From Paractinoplanes ovalisporus (GTDB lineage Bacteria > Actinomycetota > Actinomycetes > Mycobacteriales > Micromonosporaceae): 64,000 bases of DNA. Of this stretch, positions 1 to 9,036 are shown piece by piece (position 1 is the first letter of the stretch; each line of letters opens with the position of its first letter). The position numbers and the translations under genes are program-made. Under the pieces are notes generated by a model. It searched no databases and was not told the origin of the DNA. It was given only the letters and a program-made list of their open reading frames with translations. The DNA is taken from NCBI RefSeq assembly GCF_016834655.1, contig NZ_JAENHP010000003.1, positions 620,001 to 684,000 of the forward strand, in the 5' to 3' direction.

Positions 1-316
1 CCGCCAGCGCCGCCGCGACCGAGGGCAGCAGCTGACGGGAGACGTGACCCGCGACCTCGTACGCGTTGTCGCGCTGGCCGAACGCGAGCTGGTGCACGCC
101 CCGGTCGAGGTGGGCCGAGACCGGCGCCCAGGTGGCCGCGACCACGGCGAACGCGATCGCGTGCGACCACCAGGGGATCTCGTCGAGCGAGCCGATGGGC
201 CGCTGCGGCCACGTGGTGACGACGGCGACCAGCCCCGCGACCACGAAGGCGTACCAGATCAGCAGGAACGGGTAGAGCAGCTGATAGAGCCTCCGGGCCG
301 CCCGTTCAGACCGCAC
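1..316 (-). CDS. Membrane sensor histidine kinase, N-terminal part (runs off the window)
   Basis: Only the first 105 codons are present; the rest lies left of base 1. The chosen start is a GTG at 314-316 that overlaps the stop of the next gene upstream, which suggests translational coupling. The visible part holds two hydrophobic segments (about residues 14-34 and 50-68), then a stretch reading HQLAFGQRDNAYEVAGHV. That stretch resembles the motif before the dimerisation domain in actinobacterial NarL-type sensor kinases, usually of the form VYG-RDDPYAVL. The kinase domain itself cannot be seen, so the assignment rests on this motif and topology. Another multi-pass membrane protein remains possible. 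Confidence 0.5.
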   Translation of the reverse strand, partial: MRSERAARRLYQLLYPFLLIWYAFVVAGLVAVVTTWPQRPIGSLDEIPWWSHAIAFAVVAATWAPVSAHLDRGVHQLAFGQRDNAYEVAGHVSRQLLPSVAAALA

Positions 317-686
317 TGACCACCCGTTCCCGCCAGAGGCAGAGCGAGATCACCGCGACGTGGTGCACCAGCATGACCGACGCGAACGCCATCGCTCCCG
401 CCCCCGCGTCGAACAGCAGGGACCCCACCGCCTGGATGATCCAGAACGAGTTGACGGCGATGAGCAGCACCGCGCCCCACTTCTGCAGGCGCCAGGCCCC
501 GTACGCCGCCACCAGAGCCACCACGTCAGAGGTGAAGCTGCCCAGCACGATGGCGAAGGGGTCGCGGCTCTCCTCGGCCCCCAGCACAAGATTGGGCAGA
601 TCGAAGGCGACGATCCCGATGATCGCCACCACCACCGAAAGAGCGGCCGCGACCTTGAGCGCGGTCGACCGGGTCATGCGTCCCAT
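306..686 (-). CDS. Small four-helix membrane protein, function unknown
   Basis: A 126-residue protein with four predicted transmembrane segments, beginning MGRMTRSTALKV and ending RERVVSAV. The ATG at 684-686 is preceded by GGAGG at a spacing of seven bases, which favours it over the second Met three codons in. It lies just upstream of, and overlaps by 11 bases, the partial sensor kinase gene, so the two probably form one transcript and the membrane protein may be an accessory to that kinase. No known family motif is recognised. Confidence 0.8.
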   Translation of the reverse strand: MGRMTRSTALKVAAALSVVVAIIGIVAFDLPNLVLGAEESRDPFAIVLGSFTSDVVALVAAYGAWRLQKWGAVLLIAVNSFWIIQAVGSLLFDAGAGAMAFASVMLVHHVAVISLCLWRERVVSAV

Positions 687-948
687 GAGAAGCCTCCAGC
701 TGTGCTTTGTCGAGGCCTTCACGCTAGAAATCCCACGTCCCGCAGCACACGAGGCCCGTGTCCCGGCACCTTGGGACACTTCGCCGGGACAGCCTCGTGA
801 CGGGCGACCAATCCGGCCCGCCGCGACAGCTGACGCTTGTTCGATCCCGCTGTGGGACGAACGCCCGGAACGGACCGGCCGTCCAGTCGGTACAACCACC
901 TTTGTGGACGCTGCCGCGGCGTCAACGCTTCTTCCCATACTTGAAGCC

Positions 949-1521
949 GTGGCAACGAACACGGATAAAGCGGTCAAAGTCGCAGTGATCGGCGCGGCGG
1001 GCGCCGTCCTCGCCGCATCGATCCCGGTGCTGATCACGACTCTGGGCAAGGACGAACCGTCCAAGCCACCGGTCGCCGCCAGTTCCGCGCCCGTCACGTC
1101 GCTGCCGACCACCACGCCACCACCAGCGACGCCGACCACTGACGGGCCGGCCATCGCGCTCACGGCTGAGGCGTCGGGGACGCGGCAGGTTGCGGTCGGC
1201 GTGGAACGGAAGCGGGCACCACGGGCCGGCCGCAGCTTCTGGTTCGTCCTGCAGATCCACAACGTGAACGGCCACAGCGAGTTCTACCCGCGCAAGGACG
1301 TGTCGGCCAGCGAGCCCGGTTATCAGCTGCAGGTCTCCATCCCGCCCGACGCCGACGTCGCCCGCAAGCGGACCGGCCACGTCTTCGAGGTCGACGCCGC
1401 CACCGCGAAGTGGATGGCCGCCGGAGCCGCCGACGACGCCACCATGTCCGAGAAACAGCTCATCAACCCACCGTGCAACGACTGCGCAGCGTCGAACGAG
1501 GTCACGCTGCCGTTCGAATGA
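949..1521 (+). CDS. Membrane-anchored extracytoplasmic protein, function unknown
   Basis: A 190-residue protein starting at a GTG at 949. The N-terminus carries one transmembrane segment (about residues 10-30, AVIGAAGAVLAASIPVLI). A Pro/Thr-rich linker of about 35 residues follows, then a compact domain with a CNDC pair near the C-terminus. The layout suggests a single-pass protein displaying a small domain outside the cell. The frame stays open far upstream, but that stretch is antisense to the preceding gene, so the later GTG is preferred; its ribosome site is weak. No family recognised. Confidence 0.6.
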   Translation: MATNTDKAVKVAVIGAAGAVLAASIPVLITTLGKDEPSKPPVAASSAPVTSLPTTTPPPATPTTDGPAIALTAEASGTRQVAVGVERKRAPRAGRSFWFVLQIHNVNGHSEFYPRKDVSASEPGYQLQVSIPPDADVARKRTGHVFEVDAATAKWMAAGAADDATMSEKQLINPPCNDCAASNEVTLPFE

Positions 1522-1692
1522 GCCGAACATGACCGCCATCGCCGGGACCGCTTGCTGCCGTTCCCCTCCGACAACGTCGCGGTCCTCCGCGCGCATCACC
1601 ACCGGTTTGCTGATCACCGTAGCTGGGCCGACCCCGCCGCTTCGGGTGAACGGCGCGCTGCTCGACGGGCGAAGCGGCGGGATCCATGGCGG

Positions 1693-2811
1693 CTAGGCCG
1701 TTTCAGCGATCTCTGCTGACCTGGTTATGCGCCGGCTGGCGGTGATCCATCGTGTGAGCGTCGTCTTGGCCGCTCCCGTGTCGATGGCATCGGCGCACAG
1801 GGCGGCAGCGGCGGCGAACTGATCGAGCAGGGGCGTGTCACGTTCGTCGGAGGCGACCAGAGCAGCGGCGGCGTTGAGGATCACGACATCTCGGACCGGG
1901 TTGCGTTCACCGCTGACTACGGACCGGAGGACGCCCGCGTTCTCGGCTGCGCTGCCACCGCGCAGCGCGGCCGACTGCGTCCGGGCGAAGCCCAGGTCTT
2001 GCGGATCGAGCCGGGTAGCCGTGACGGTTCCGCCACGGACCGACCAGATTTGCGACGTGGTCGAGGTGGTCAGCTTGTCCAGCCCGTCATCCCCGCGTAC
2101 GACCAGGGCGGATCGTCCGTCGGCGGCCAGGACGCCGGCGACGACGGGCGCCATCTGTGAGTGCGCGACGCTTACCACCTGATGACGCGGATCAGCTGGG
2201 TTGATCAGCGGCCCGAGCAAGTTGAAGACCGTGGGCACGCCCAAGTCGCGACGAACGGGCGAAGCATGACGCAGACCGGTGTTGAATCGCGGCGCGAACA
2301 GGAACGTGATTCCTGCCTCCGCCGCTATCCGGGCGGCCTGCCGTGGCGTCAAGTCCAGAGGTATGCCGAGGTACTCGACCAGGTCTGCGGCGCCCGCGGT
2401 CGACGACGACGCGGACCGTCCACCGTGTTTGACCACCGTCACCCCGGCCGCGGCCGCCACGACAGCGGCCATCGTAGAGACGTTGACGGCGCCGGTGCCG
2501 TCGCCACCAGTGCCTGCGATGTCCACCGTCGCCCCACTGACAGCAACGGCAGTCGCGTTGGCACGCAGAGCGGTGACCAGGCCGGCGACCTCCGCAGGCG
2601 TCTCGCCCTTGGCGCGCAGGGCAGTCACGAAGCCGGCCATCTGCGCGGGAGCCGCTGCGCCGGAAATGATCTCGTTCATGGCCCACGCTGTCTGAGCGCT
2701 GGTCAGGTCTGCGCCGCCGAGGAGGGCGGAAAGAACGATCGTCCAGGACGATGCGCCGGGTATGGAGTCGGGCGTATCGCGGCGGGCCGTGGTGGAGGTG
2801 GCCGATGACAT
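1693..2811 (-). CDS. trpD: Anthranilate phosphoribosyltransferase
   Basis: Transfers phosphoribose from PRPP to anthranilate, the second step of tryptophan synthesis, in the cytoplasm. The 372-residue protein has an N-terminal extension of about 25 residues beyond the usual length. It shows the PRPP-binding GTGGDG (100-105), the NVST stretch (110-113), and DGLDKLT (about 242), where the family usually has DGLDELT. The anthranilate-binding motif reads KHGGRS (128-133) instead of the common KHGNRS. No other trp gene lies nearby, so this may be a second copy serving a pathway other than bulk tryptophan synthesis. The ATG at 2809-2811 follows a GAGGA stretch. Confidence 0.88.
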   Translation of the reverse strand: MSSATSTTARRDTPDSIPGASSWTIVLSALLGGADLTSAQTAWAMNEIISGAAAPAQMAGFVTALRAKGETPAEVAGLVTALRANATAVAVSGATVDIAGTGGDGTGAVNVSTMAAVVAAAAGVTVVKHGGRSASSSTAGAADLVEYLGIPLDLTPRQAARIAAEAGITFLFAPRFNTGLRHASPVRRDLGVPTVFNLLGPLINPADPRHQVVSVAHSQMAPVVAGVLAADGRSALVVRGDDGLDKLTTSTTSQIWSVRGGTVTATRLDPQDLGFARTQSAALRGGSAAENAGVLRSVVSGERNPVRDVVILNAAAALVASDERDTPLLDQFAAAAALCADAIDTGAAKTTLTRWITASRRITRSAEIAETA

Positions 2812-3151
2812 GGAGGTCCTCGCTCAAGAGGGCCCGGCAAGGCTGCGAGCTCCCCCCCAACGAAGACGGCCGCCTCATCGGGCGGCCGGTGGGTTCGAAA
2901 GGTCAAGGGCCGCCTACGAGACGGACCACCAGCCGGTCGAACGCATGAACATGCCCGGCACTCTAACAATCGCCGCTATCCGTCAACCAGTCGCCCGGCG
3001 GAACTTGGAGGCCAGGACGCCGACAGCCACGTTCCTACAGCTCACCGCACATCCGGCCCAGGCTGTTCGCGCACCGCCAACAATCGATTCACGTTGTGCA
3101 GGTCAGGAGCTATTGATGGGCGACATCGGGATCGAACCATTGGTGGTGTCG
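2812..3151. other. Gene-poor interval between trpD and the PLP decarboxylase
   Basis: No convincing gene is seen in these 340 bases. Short open frames exist but lack ribosome sites and have arginine- and proline-rich, shadow-like translations. The stretch must hold the trpD promoter. Two GGTTCGA-like strings resemble tRNA T-loops but have no matching acceptor or D-arm. Confidence 0.5.
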
Positions 3152-4531
3152 TCAGATGAGCTCGCGGACCACGTCGACGAAGTAGTTGATGTCGGCCTCG
3201 GTGGTGCGCCAGTTGACGATCGCCGGGCGCAGGGCGACCTGGCCGTCGTAGACGGTGGTTCCGGCGTAGACGCGGCCGTCGGCCAGCAACGCGGCTCCCA
3301 GGCGGCGGTTGAAGTCGTCGAGGTCGGTCACCCCGGGTGGGGTCGCCCGGAAACACACGATGCACAACGGCACGTCGGCCAGGCGGGTCAGGTCGGGGGC
3401 GGCGTCGATGCGGGCCGCGAGGTGCTGGGCCAGGTCGAGGTGGCGCTCGACCATCGTGCGGTGGCCTTCGCGACCGTACGCGGCCAGGGTCGCCCAGATC
3501 GGCAGCGAACGGGCCCGCCGCGACGACTCGGGTCCGAACAGCGCGTAGCCCGCGCCCGGGTCGCCGGGGCCGGGCAGGTAGGCCGCGCCGGGCATGCCGA
3601 ACGCCGCGCCCAGCCGGGCCTGGTCCTTCACCAGCGCGAACCCGCTCTCGTAGGGCACGTTGAGCCACTTGTGGCCGTCGGCCGCGATCGAGTCGGCGCG
3701 GTCGATTCCCTCGACCAGGTGGGCCGTGCGTGGTGACAGGGCCGCGAACAAGCCGAACGCCCCGTCCACGTGCAGCCAGCAGCCGTACTCCTCGGCCAGG
3801 CCGGCCAGCTCGGCGATCGGGTCGAAGTCGCCGGCGTTGACCTCGCCGGCGTTCGCGATGATCACCGCCGGGCCGCCCTTGAGGGATTCGAGGTGCCGCC
3901 GCATGGCCGTCAGGTCGACCCGGCCCACGCCGTCGCGGGCACACACCATCACCGCGTTGCGGCCGTGCCCGAGCATCTGCAACGCCTTGCGGGCGCTGGC
4001 GTGCACGTAGCCGGACGACAGCACCGGCATCCGCGGCAGGTCGGCCAGCCCGTCGGCGGCCGTGTCGACGCCGTGCTGGAACCCCCACCAGTGGGTCGCG
4101 CAGCCCAGCGACGTGAAGTTGGCGAAGGTCGCGCTCGCCACCAGCGCCCCGCCCCACGCGGCGGGCAGCCCGAACAGTTCCTTGAGCCAGCCCAGCGCCA
4201 CCGTCTCCACCTCGTGCGCGAACGGTGACGAGATCTTCGAGAACGCGTTCTGGTCGAGCAGGGCCGCCGCCCAGTCCGCGGCCAGCGCCGCCTCGGTCAC
4301 GCCCCCGGTCACGAAGTGGAAGAACCGGGGCCCGCTGGAGGCCGTCCCGGCCGCCGTCCCCACCCGCAGCAGCCGCTCGATCACCTCGGACGGCTCCCCG
4401 CCGGACGCGGGCAGCGGCCCGCCCAGCTCGGCCAGCAGCGCGAGCGCCGACGGGTCCTGCACCGCCCGCGACGACAGGGACGAGAGATAGGGCTCCGCGG
4501 CCGCGTGCACCTGTCCGAGAAGGTCCGCCAT
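3152..4531 (-). CDS. Pyridoxal-phosphate-dependent decarboxylase (group II family)
   Basis: A 459-residue fold-type I PLP enzyme related to aromatic amino acid, glutamate and diaminobutyrate decarboxylases. The PLP lysine is in DGHKWLNVPY, the usual SxHK-like site of the family. Upstream lie HVDGAFG, where the Asp contacts the PLP nitrogen, and NAGEVNAGDFDP, the substrate-loop region. Length fits the family. The substrate cannot be read from sequence. It stands alone, nine bases upstream of the OpuAC-like lipoprotein gene on the same strand. The ATG at 4529-4531 gives the usual N-terminus. Confidence 0.85.
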   Translation of the reverse strand: MADLLGQVHAAAEPYLSSLSSRAVQDPSALALLAELGGPLPASGGEPSEVIERLLRVGTAAGTASSGPRFFHFVTGGVTEAALAADWAAALLDQNAFSKISSPFAHEVETVALGWLKELFGLPAAWGGALVASATFANFTSLGCATHWWGFQHGVDTAADGLADLPRMPVLSSGYVHASARKALQMLGHGRNAVMVCARDGVGRVDLTAMRRHLESLKGGPAVIIANAGEVNAGDFDPIAELAGLAEEYGCWLHVDGAFGLFAALSPRTAHLVEGIDRADSIAADGHKWLNVPYESGFALVKDQARLGAAFGMPGAAYLPGPGDPGAGYALFGPESSRRARSLPIWATLAAYGREGHRTMVERHLDLAQHLAARIDAAPDLTRLADVPLCIVCFRATPPGVTDLDDFNRRLGAALLADGRVYAGTTVYDGQVALRPAIVNWRTTEADINYFVDVVRELI

Positions 4532-4540
4532 ACCGGCAGG

Positions 4541-5470
4541 CTACTGCGTGATCCACTCCTGCCAGGTCGCCCGGTTGGCGTCGAGCCAGCGTTTCGCGGC
4601 CTGATCGGGCGGCAGCTTCCCGATGGTCAGGTCGCGGGCGACCGCGTTCTGGTCCTCGTCGGTCCAGCTGAAGCGTTTGATCAGCTCGGCCGCGGGGCTG
4701 CCCGACTCGGCGAACCCCTTGCGGGCGATCTTGTCGAGGTCGTACGGCTGGTAGTCGCAGGCCACCCGCTTGGGGTCGCTGTCGCAGCCGGGCGTGTAGC
4801 GGGGCAGCGTCACGTGCACGAGCTCGATCTCGGAGAGCAGCCACTGCGGCGCGTAGAAGTAGCCGATCAGCGGTGTCCGGTTCTCCTCGGCCCGGCGGAA
4901 CGCGTCGATCAGCGCGTCCTCGCTGCCGGCGTACACCACCTTGTAGTCGAGCTTCAGGTTGCGGATGAGCGCGGCGTCGTTCGTGACGAAGGACGGGTCA
5001 CCGGCGAGGAACCGGCCGCCGAGCAACGGGGCGTACTTGTTGAGGTTGCGCCAGTCGGTGATGTCGGGGTGGTCGCGGGCCAGCCAGGGCGGCACGTACC
5101 AGCCGATCACCCCTTTGTTGCCGGTCAGCCCCTGCTCGACGGCCACCCGCTGGTCGTCGATGTAGCGCTTCTTGTTCTCGTCGTGCCCCCAGTTCTCCAG
5201 GATCACGTCGAGGTCGCCGCGGGCCAGCCCCTGCCACGACGCCTCCTCGGTGAGGTCGCGGGTGACGACCGTGCAGCCGAGTTCCTGCCGCAGCAGGTAG
5301 CTGACGACGGCCACGTTCGCCGCGTAGCCCACCCACGGGTTGACCGCGATCCGTACGGTGCCGCAGGTCGCCGTCCGCACCACGCCGGGCGCGGGGGTGA
5401 TCGCCGCCGGCGACGCCGAGCACGCACCCAGCGTGGCCACCAGCAGCAGCGCGGTCAGGGCCCTCACCAC
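4541..5470 (-). CDS. Glycine betaine/choline-type ABC transporter substrate-binding lipoprotein (OpuAC-like)
   Basis: About 309 residues. A lipoprotein signal peptide (VRALTALLLVATLGAC) ends in a lipobox Cys, so the mature protein should be anchored outside the membrane. The body matches the OpuAC family: IAVNPWVGYAAN near the start, then LENWGHD and the conserved tail with KRWLDANRATWQEW. The chosen GTG at 5468-5470 overlaps the GTPase stop codon, so it is coupled to the conservon. No permease or ATPase partner is present in the window. It may feed a transporter elsewhere or act as a sensor input for the conservon; the latter is speculation. Confidence 0.85.
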   Translation of the reverse strand: MVRALTALLLVATLGACSASPAAITPAPGVVRTATCGTVRIAVNPWVGYAANVAVVSYLLRQELGCTVVTRDLTEEASWQGLARGDLDVILENWGHDENKKRYIDDQRVAVEQGLTGNKGVIGWYVPPWLARDHPDITDWRNLNKYAPLLGGRFLAGDPSFVTNDAALIRNLKLDYKVVYAGSEDALIDAFRRAEENRTPLIGYFYAPQWLLSEIELVHVTLPRYTPGCDSDPKRVACDYQPYDLDKIARKGFAESGSPAAELIKRFSWTDEDQNAVARDLTIGKLPPDQAAKRWLDANRATWQEWITQ

Positions 5471-6060
5471 GGTGACCCCGCCGAGGCCCGGGCCAGCCGT
5501 TGCGCGAGCACCTCTTCGGTCAGCGCCATCAGCACCCCCTTCACCGACTCCCGGCGGCGGGCGTCGCACTCGACCACCGGCACCCGCGGGTCGATCCCGA
5601 GCGCGTCGCGCACCTCGGCCAGGTCGAAGCGCCGGGTCTCGTCGAAGGCGTTCACGCCGATCAGGAACGGGATGTCATGGTCCTCGAAGTAGTCGACGGC
5701 CGTGAAGCAGTCCTCGAGCCGCCGCGTGTCGAGCAGGACGATCGCCCCCAGCGCGCCGTCGACCAGGTCGTCCCAGAGGAACGCGAAACGGTCCTGCCCG
5801 GGCGTGCCGAACAGATAGAGCAGAAGGGCGTCGTCCAGGGTGATCCGGCCGAAGTCCAGCGCCACCGTCGTCGTGGTCTTTCCCCGTACGGCCGAGGTGT
5901 CGTCGACCCCCACCGAGCGCTCGGTGAGCTCGGCCTCGGTGACCAGCGGCTCGATCTCGCTGATGGCCCCGACGAACGTGGTCTTGCCGACGCCGAACCC
6001 GCCACTGATGACGATCTTGACGGCGACCGGGGGTGACGCGGTGCTAGAGCGCGCTGACAC
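5464..6060 (-). CDS. Conservon Ras-like GTPase (CvnD type)
   Basis: A 198-residue small GTPase of the actinobacterial conservon class, related to MglA. It has P-loop GGFGVGKTTF near residue 20, a switch region with LFGTPGQDRF in place of the DxxGQ box, and NAFDE where Ras proteins have NKxD. It is the fourth gene of a four-gene conservon. In Streptomyces such sets form a membrane-associated complex compared to eukaryotic G-protein signalling. The start is a GTG at 6058-6060, overlapping the DUF742 gene by 17 bases. Confidence 0.9.
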   Translation of the reverse strand: MSARSSTASPPVAVKIVISGGFGVGKTTFVGAISEIEPLVTEAELTERSVGVDDTSAVRGKTTTTVALDFGRITLDDALLLYLFGTPGQDRFAFLWDDLVDGALGAIVLLDTRRLEDCFTAVDYFEDHDIPFLIGVNAFDETRRFDLAEVRDALGIDPRVPVVECDARRRESVKGVLMALTEEVLAQRLARASAGSPW

Positions 6061-6373
6061 GGTCCCTGATCCTCTCGATCAACGCGAGCGGCAGCTCGCC
6101 GAGCTGGTCCTCGATGCGCAGATGCCCCTCGGCGACCAGGTCGGCGGCGAGCACCCGCACCACGCCGAGCGGCTGGCGCAACGCCACCGCGAGGTCGGCC
6201 ACCGCTTGCGGGGTACGGCACAGCGCGACGATCCGGCGGGCCTCGAACCGCAGCGGCGCCGCGAGCGCGTCCGGCGTGGCGTGCAACAGGGTCTCGACCC
6301 GCAGCCCGTCGGTGCGGGGCCGGGTGCGACCGCCGGTCACCACGAACGGCCGTAGGAACGCCTCGTCGGTCAT
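6044..6373 (-). CDS. Conservon DUF742 protein (CvnC type)
   Basis: A 109-residue protein of the DUF742 family: MTDEAFLRPFVVTGGRT at the start, LRFEARRIVALC in the middle and LVAEGHLRIEDQ near the end. It has a winged-helix-like pattern and is the third partner in conservons. Its ATG overlaps the roadblock gene stop as ATGA, and its own end overlaps the GTPase start, so all four proteins should be made together. No enzymatic motif is visible. Confidence 0.9.
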   Translation of the reverse strand: MTDEAFLRPFVVTGGRTRPRTDGLRVETLLHATPDALAAPLRFEARRIVALCRTPQAVADLAVALRQPLGVVRVLAADLVAEGHLRIEDQLGELPLALIERIRDRVSAL

Positions 6374-6795
6374 GACCGCAGGTGCCGCCGGGAGTCCGCG
6401 ATCAGCGCCGGGCTCAGCAGCGCGCCGAACCGCTCGGCGAGCCGGGAGATCTCGTACCCGACCAGGCCGACGTCGCAGTCCGAGCCGGCCACCACGCCCA
6501 GGCAGCTGCCGCCGGGCATCACCGACACCAGCAGGAACCCGCGCTGCATCTCGATCATGATCAGTTCGAGACCGTCGAAGTCGTACCGGCGGGCCGCGCT
6601 GCGGGCCACGCTGGCCAGGCTGGAGACGATGGCCGCGAGGTGGTCGGCATCGCCCCGGTCGAGCCCGTCCGACGCGGCGATGAGCAGCCCGTCCGACGAG
6701 ACCGCGACCGTGTCCCGGACGCCGTCGGTGTGTTGCACGAAGTTGCCGAGCAGCCAGTTGAACTGGTGCCGGTCGGCCGGGGCCGGGAGTTTCAT
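6370..6795 (-). CDS. Conservon roadblock/LC7 protein (CvnB type)
   Basis: A 141-residue roadblock/LC7-domain protein beginning MKLPAPADRHQFNWLLGNF and continuing with VAVSSDGLLIAASDGLDRG, the central roadblock strand-turn-strand. In conservons this protein is proposed to regulate the partner GTPase, as in the MglB-MglA pair. It overlaps the kinase-like gene by the sequence ATGA. Length and order match other conservons. Confidence 0.92.
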   Translation of the reverse strand: MKLPAPADRHQFNWLLGNFVQHTDGVRDTVAVSSDGLLIAASDGLDRGDADHLAAIVSSLASVARSAARRYDFDGLELIMIEMQRGFLLVSVMPGGSCLGVVAGSDCDVGLVGYEISRLAERFGALLSPALIADSRRHLRS

Positions 6796-8915
6796 TGTTC
6801 TGCTCCTCGCGCGACGCCACCGCGGAACGCGTCGAGGCGCGATCGCACGTCTCCCGGCGCGCTCTGCAGCGTCTCGGACGAAGGTGAGGGGGACGGAACC
6901 GGGTGCAGCCGGGCCACGCGGGGTGCGCGCGGTGGGCGGCGGGGCAATCCGTTTGCCGTACGGCCGGAGTTTGTCTCGTCGGGAGAAGCCGCGCGCTGGT
7001 GCGGCAGTGCCGGGCCGGGGGCGGGCAGGTATTCCACGGTGACCAGAGGCGGCGGGGTCAGAGGTGACGGGCTCAGAGGCGGCGGAGTCAAAGGGGGCGG
7101 CGGTGGCAGCTCCGGCTCCGCGGCGATCAGCACGCCCGGCAACGCGACCCGGGCGGTGACCCCGGTGACCGGCGACGGGGTCAGCACCACCTCGGCCCCG
7201 AGATCGCGGGCGATCCGCCCCACCACGTAGTGCCCGAGGTAGCGGGCGGGCGCGATCAGGAAGTCGGCCTCGCCGCGCAGCCGCCGGTTGGCCTCGGCCA
7301 GGTCGGCGTCGGTCATGCCGATGCCCTGGTCGACCACGGCGATCAGGTACTGCGGGCCGACGCGCCGGCCCTGGATCTCGAGGTCGCACTCGGGCGCCGA
7401 GAAGGCGAGACCGTTCTCGATCAGCTCGGCCAGCAGGTGGGCCACCGAGGTGGCGGCGCCCCCGGTCAGCCGGCACTCGTCGACCCGGCGCAGGCTGACC
7501 CGCCGGTACTCCTCGACCTCGGACACGGCGGCCCGGATCACGTCCTCCACCGGCACCGGCTCCGACCACGGGCGCGGGCCGGTCGCGCCGACCAGCACGA
7601 GCAGGCTCTCGGCGTTGCGCCGCATGCGGGTGGCCAGGTGGTCGAGCTCGAACAGGTCGGCCAGGCCGCCGGGGTCGGTCTCCTCGCGTTCCAGGCGGGT
7701 GATCAGGCCGAGCTGGCGGCGCAGCAGGTTCTGGTGGCGGCGGCCCAGGTCGGCCAGCGAGGCGGTGGTGCCGCGCCGCAGCTGCGCCTGTTCGGCGGCG
7801 AGGGCGTACGCGGTCGCCTGCACCCGGTCGAGGGCGCCGGCCACGGACTGGACCTCGGCGGTCGCGTCGGGCGGCGGTCGTACGGACGGGGACTCGACGT
7901 CCTCGTCGCCCGCGGCCACCCGCCGTACGGCGTCGGGAAGGTCCTGGGCGGCGAGACGGTCGGCCTGCTCGGCCAGCCGGCGCAGCGGCCGCGCGATGGA
8001 CCGGGAAGCGGCGACGGCCAGCCAGATCGCTCCGGCCAGGAACAGGAGCACGATTGCGCCGAGCCCGCCCATCCGCCGTGCGGCCTGGTCGCGCAGCAGC
8101 CGGGCGCGGGCCTGGATCACCGAGCCGACGTGCTGTTCGAGGCGCAGCAGGTCGTCCAGCACGGTGGTCAGCGCCGACCACCACGACTGCGGGTTGACCT
8201 GCAGCTCACGGCCGTCGCCGGAGGCCAGGGCGACCCCCTCGAAATAGGCCGCGACCCGGCCGGCGCCGGTGCCGAAGACGTAGTCGGCCGAGGCGCGCTG
8301 CCCCGAGGTGGCATAGCGGGTGAAGGTGGCCAGGGCGGTGTCCTTGGCCGAGCGCATGGTCACGAACTGCAGGAACTCGCCGCTGCGGAAGCCGCCGGCC
8401 GAGAACACGCCGTTGAGGAACGCCCGTTCCTGGGCGACGGCCTCCTTGGCGTCGCTCAGCGCCCGCAGCGTGCTCACGCCCCGGCGCAGCTCGCCGTCGG
8501 TGGCGCCGTCGAGCCCGGTGTCGAGACGGTTCAATTCGGCGATCCGGCCGGTGTAGAACGTGAACGCGTCGGAGCGGGTGATCGTGCTGTTGTCGATGGC
8601 CGTCCGCACCCCGCCCAGCGCGCCCAAGGCCGGGGTGTCGGCCCGGCCGCGGCGCTGGTCGACCCGCTGCCGGGCCGGGCCCAGTTCGGCCCGGAACCCG
8701 TCGTTGCCGCCGAGCAGCCCGGCGGCCAGGCCGCGCTCGTTCTGCAGCTCCTGCACCAGATCCTGGGCCGCGAGGGCCCGGGTGACCGCGTCGGCCGAAT
8801 CGGCGGCCCGGCGATAGCCGCGTTCCTCGATGGCGACCACCGCGGCCAGCAGGAGCAGGGCGACGACCACCGGCAGCGCGAGGGTGCGCGCCACACGACG
8901 GCGGATGGTGGTCAC
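6792..8915 (-). CDS. Conservon nitrate/nitrite-sensing histidine kinase-like protein (CvnA type)
   Basis: A 707-residue membrane sensor heading the conservon. Order: N-terminal membrane helix (10-28), extracellular NIT-type sensing domain (about 40-275, with LQNERGLAAGLL and AQERAFLNGVFSAG), second membrane helix (about 283-305), HAMP-like linker, then an HATPase_c domain with ELIENGLAFS (N box) and DQGIGM (G1). A Pro-rich tail of about 110 residues follows. The dimerisation region has no clear phospho-acceptor His block, as is common in CvnA proteins, so classical phosphotransfer is doubtful. The NIT domain is notable next to the nitrate assimilation operon, but the ligand is not established. 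Confidence 0.9.
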   Translation of the reverse strand: MTTIRRRVARTLALPVVVALLLLAAVVAIEERGYRRAADSADAVTRALAAQDLVQELQNERGLAAGLLGGNDGFRAELGPARQRVDQRRGRADTPALGALGGVRTAIDNSTITRSDAFTFYTGRIAELNRLDTGLDGATDGELRRGVSTLRALSDAKEAVAQERAFLNGVFSAGGFRSGEFLQFVTMRSAKDTALATFTRYATSGQRASADYVFGTGAGRVAAYFEGVALASGDGRELQVNPQSWWSALTTVLDDLLRLEQHVGSVIQARARLLRDQAARRMGGLGAIVLLFLAGAIWLAVAASRSIARPLRRLAEQADRLAAQDLPDAVRRVAAGDEDVESPSVRPPPDATAEVQSVAGALDRVQATAYALAAEQAQLRRGTTASLADLGRRHQNLLRRQLGLITRLEREETDPGGLADLFELDHLATRMRRNAESLLVLVGATGPRPWSEPVPVEDVIRAAVSEVEEYRRVSLRRVDECRLTGGAATSVAHLLAELIENGLAFSAPECDLEIQGRRVGPQYLIAVVDQGIGMTDADLAEANRRLRGEADFLIAPARYLGHYVVGRIARDLGAEVVLTPSPVTGVTARVALPGVLIAAEPELPPPPPLTPPPLSPSPLTPPPLVTVEYLPAPGPALPHQRAASPDETNSGRTANGLPRRPPRAPRVARLHPVPSPSPSSETLQSAPGDVRSRLDAFRGGVARGAEQ

Positions 8916-8941
8916 GGGAGTTCACCCCAGTCGATCTCGAC

Positions 8942-8961
8942 ACGCCGTGTTCGAACGGCGT
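8942..8961. promoter_or_regulatory. Inverted repeat between narK and the conservon
   Basis: Perfect 6-base arms ACGCCG and CGGCGT enclose TGTTCGAA. It lies in the 121-base gap after narK and before the conservon, both on the minus strand. It could be a terminator stem for the nitrate operon or an operator for the conservon; the sequence does not decide. Confidence 0.3.
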
Positions 8962-9036
8962 CGGAACGCTATCGACGGGGGTGAGTTCTCGTCCACGGCC
9001 GCGGGCCAAGACAACCCGAAAGAGGAACCCGCGCGT

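Noticed and set aside
2880-3145. Strings like GGTTCGAA and its reverse form that resemble tRNA T-arms
   Set aside because: No matching acceptor stem, D-arm or anticodon arm at the right distances on either strand.
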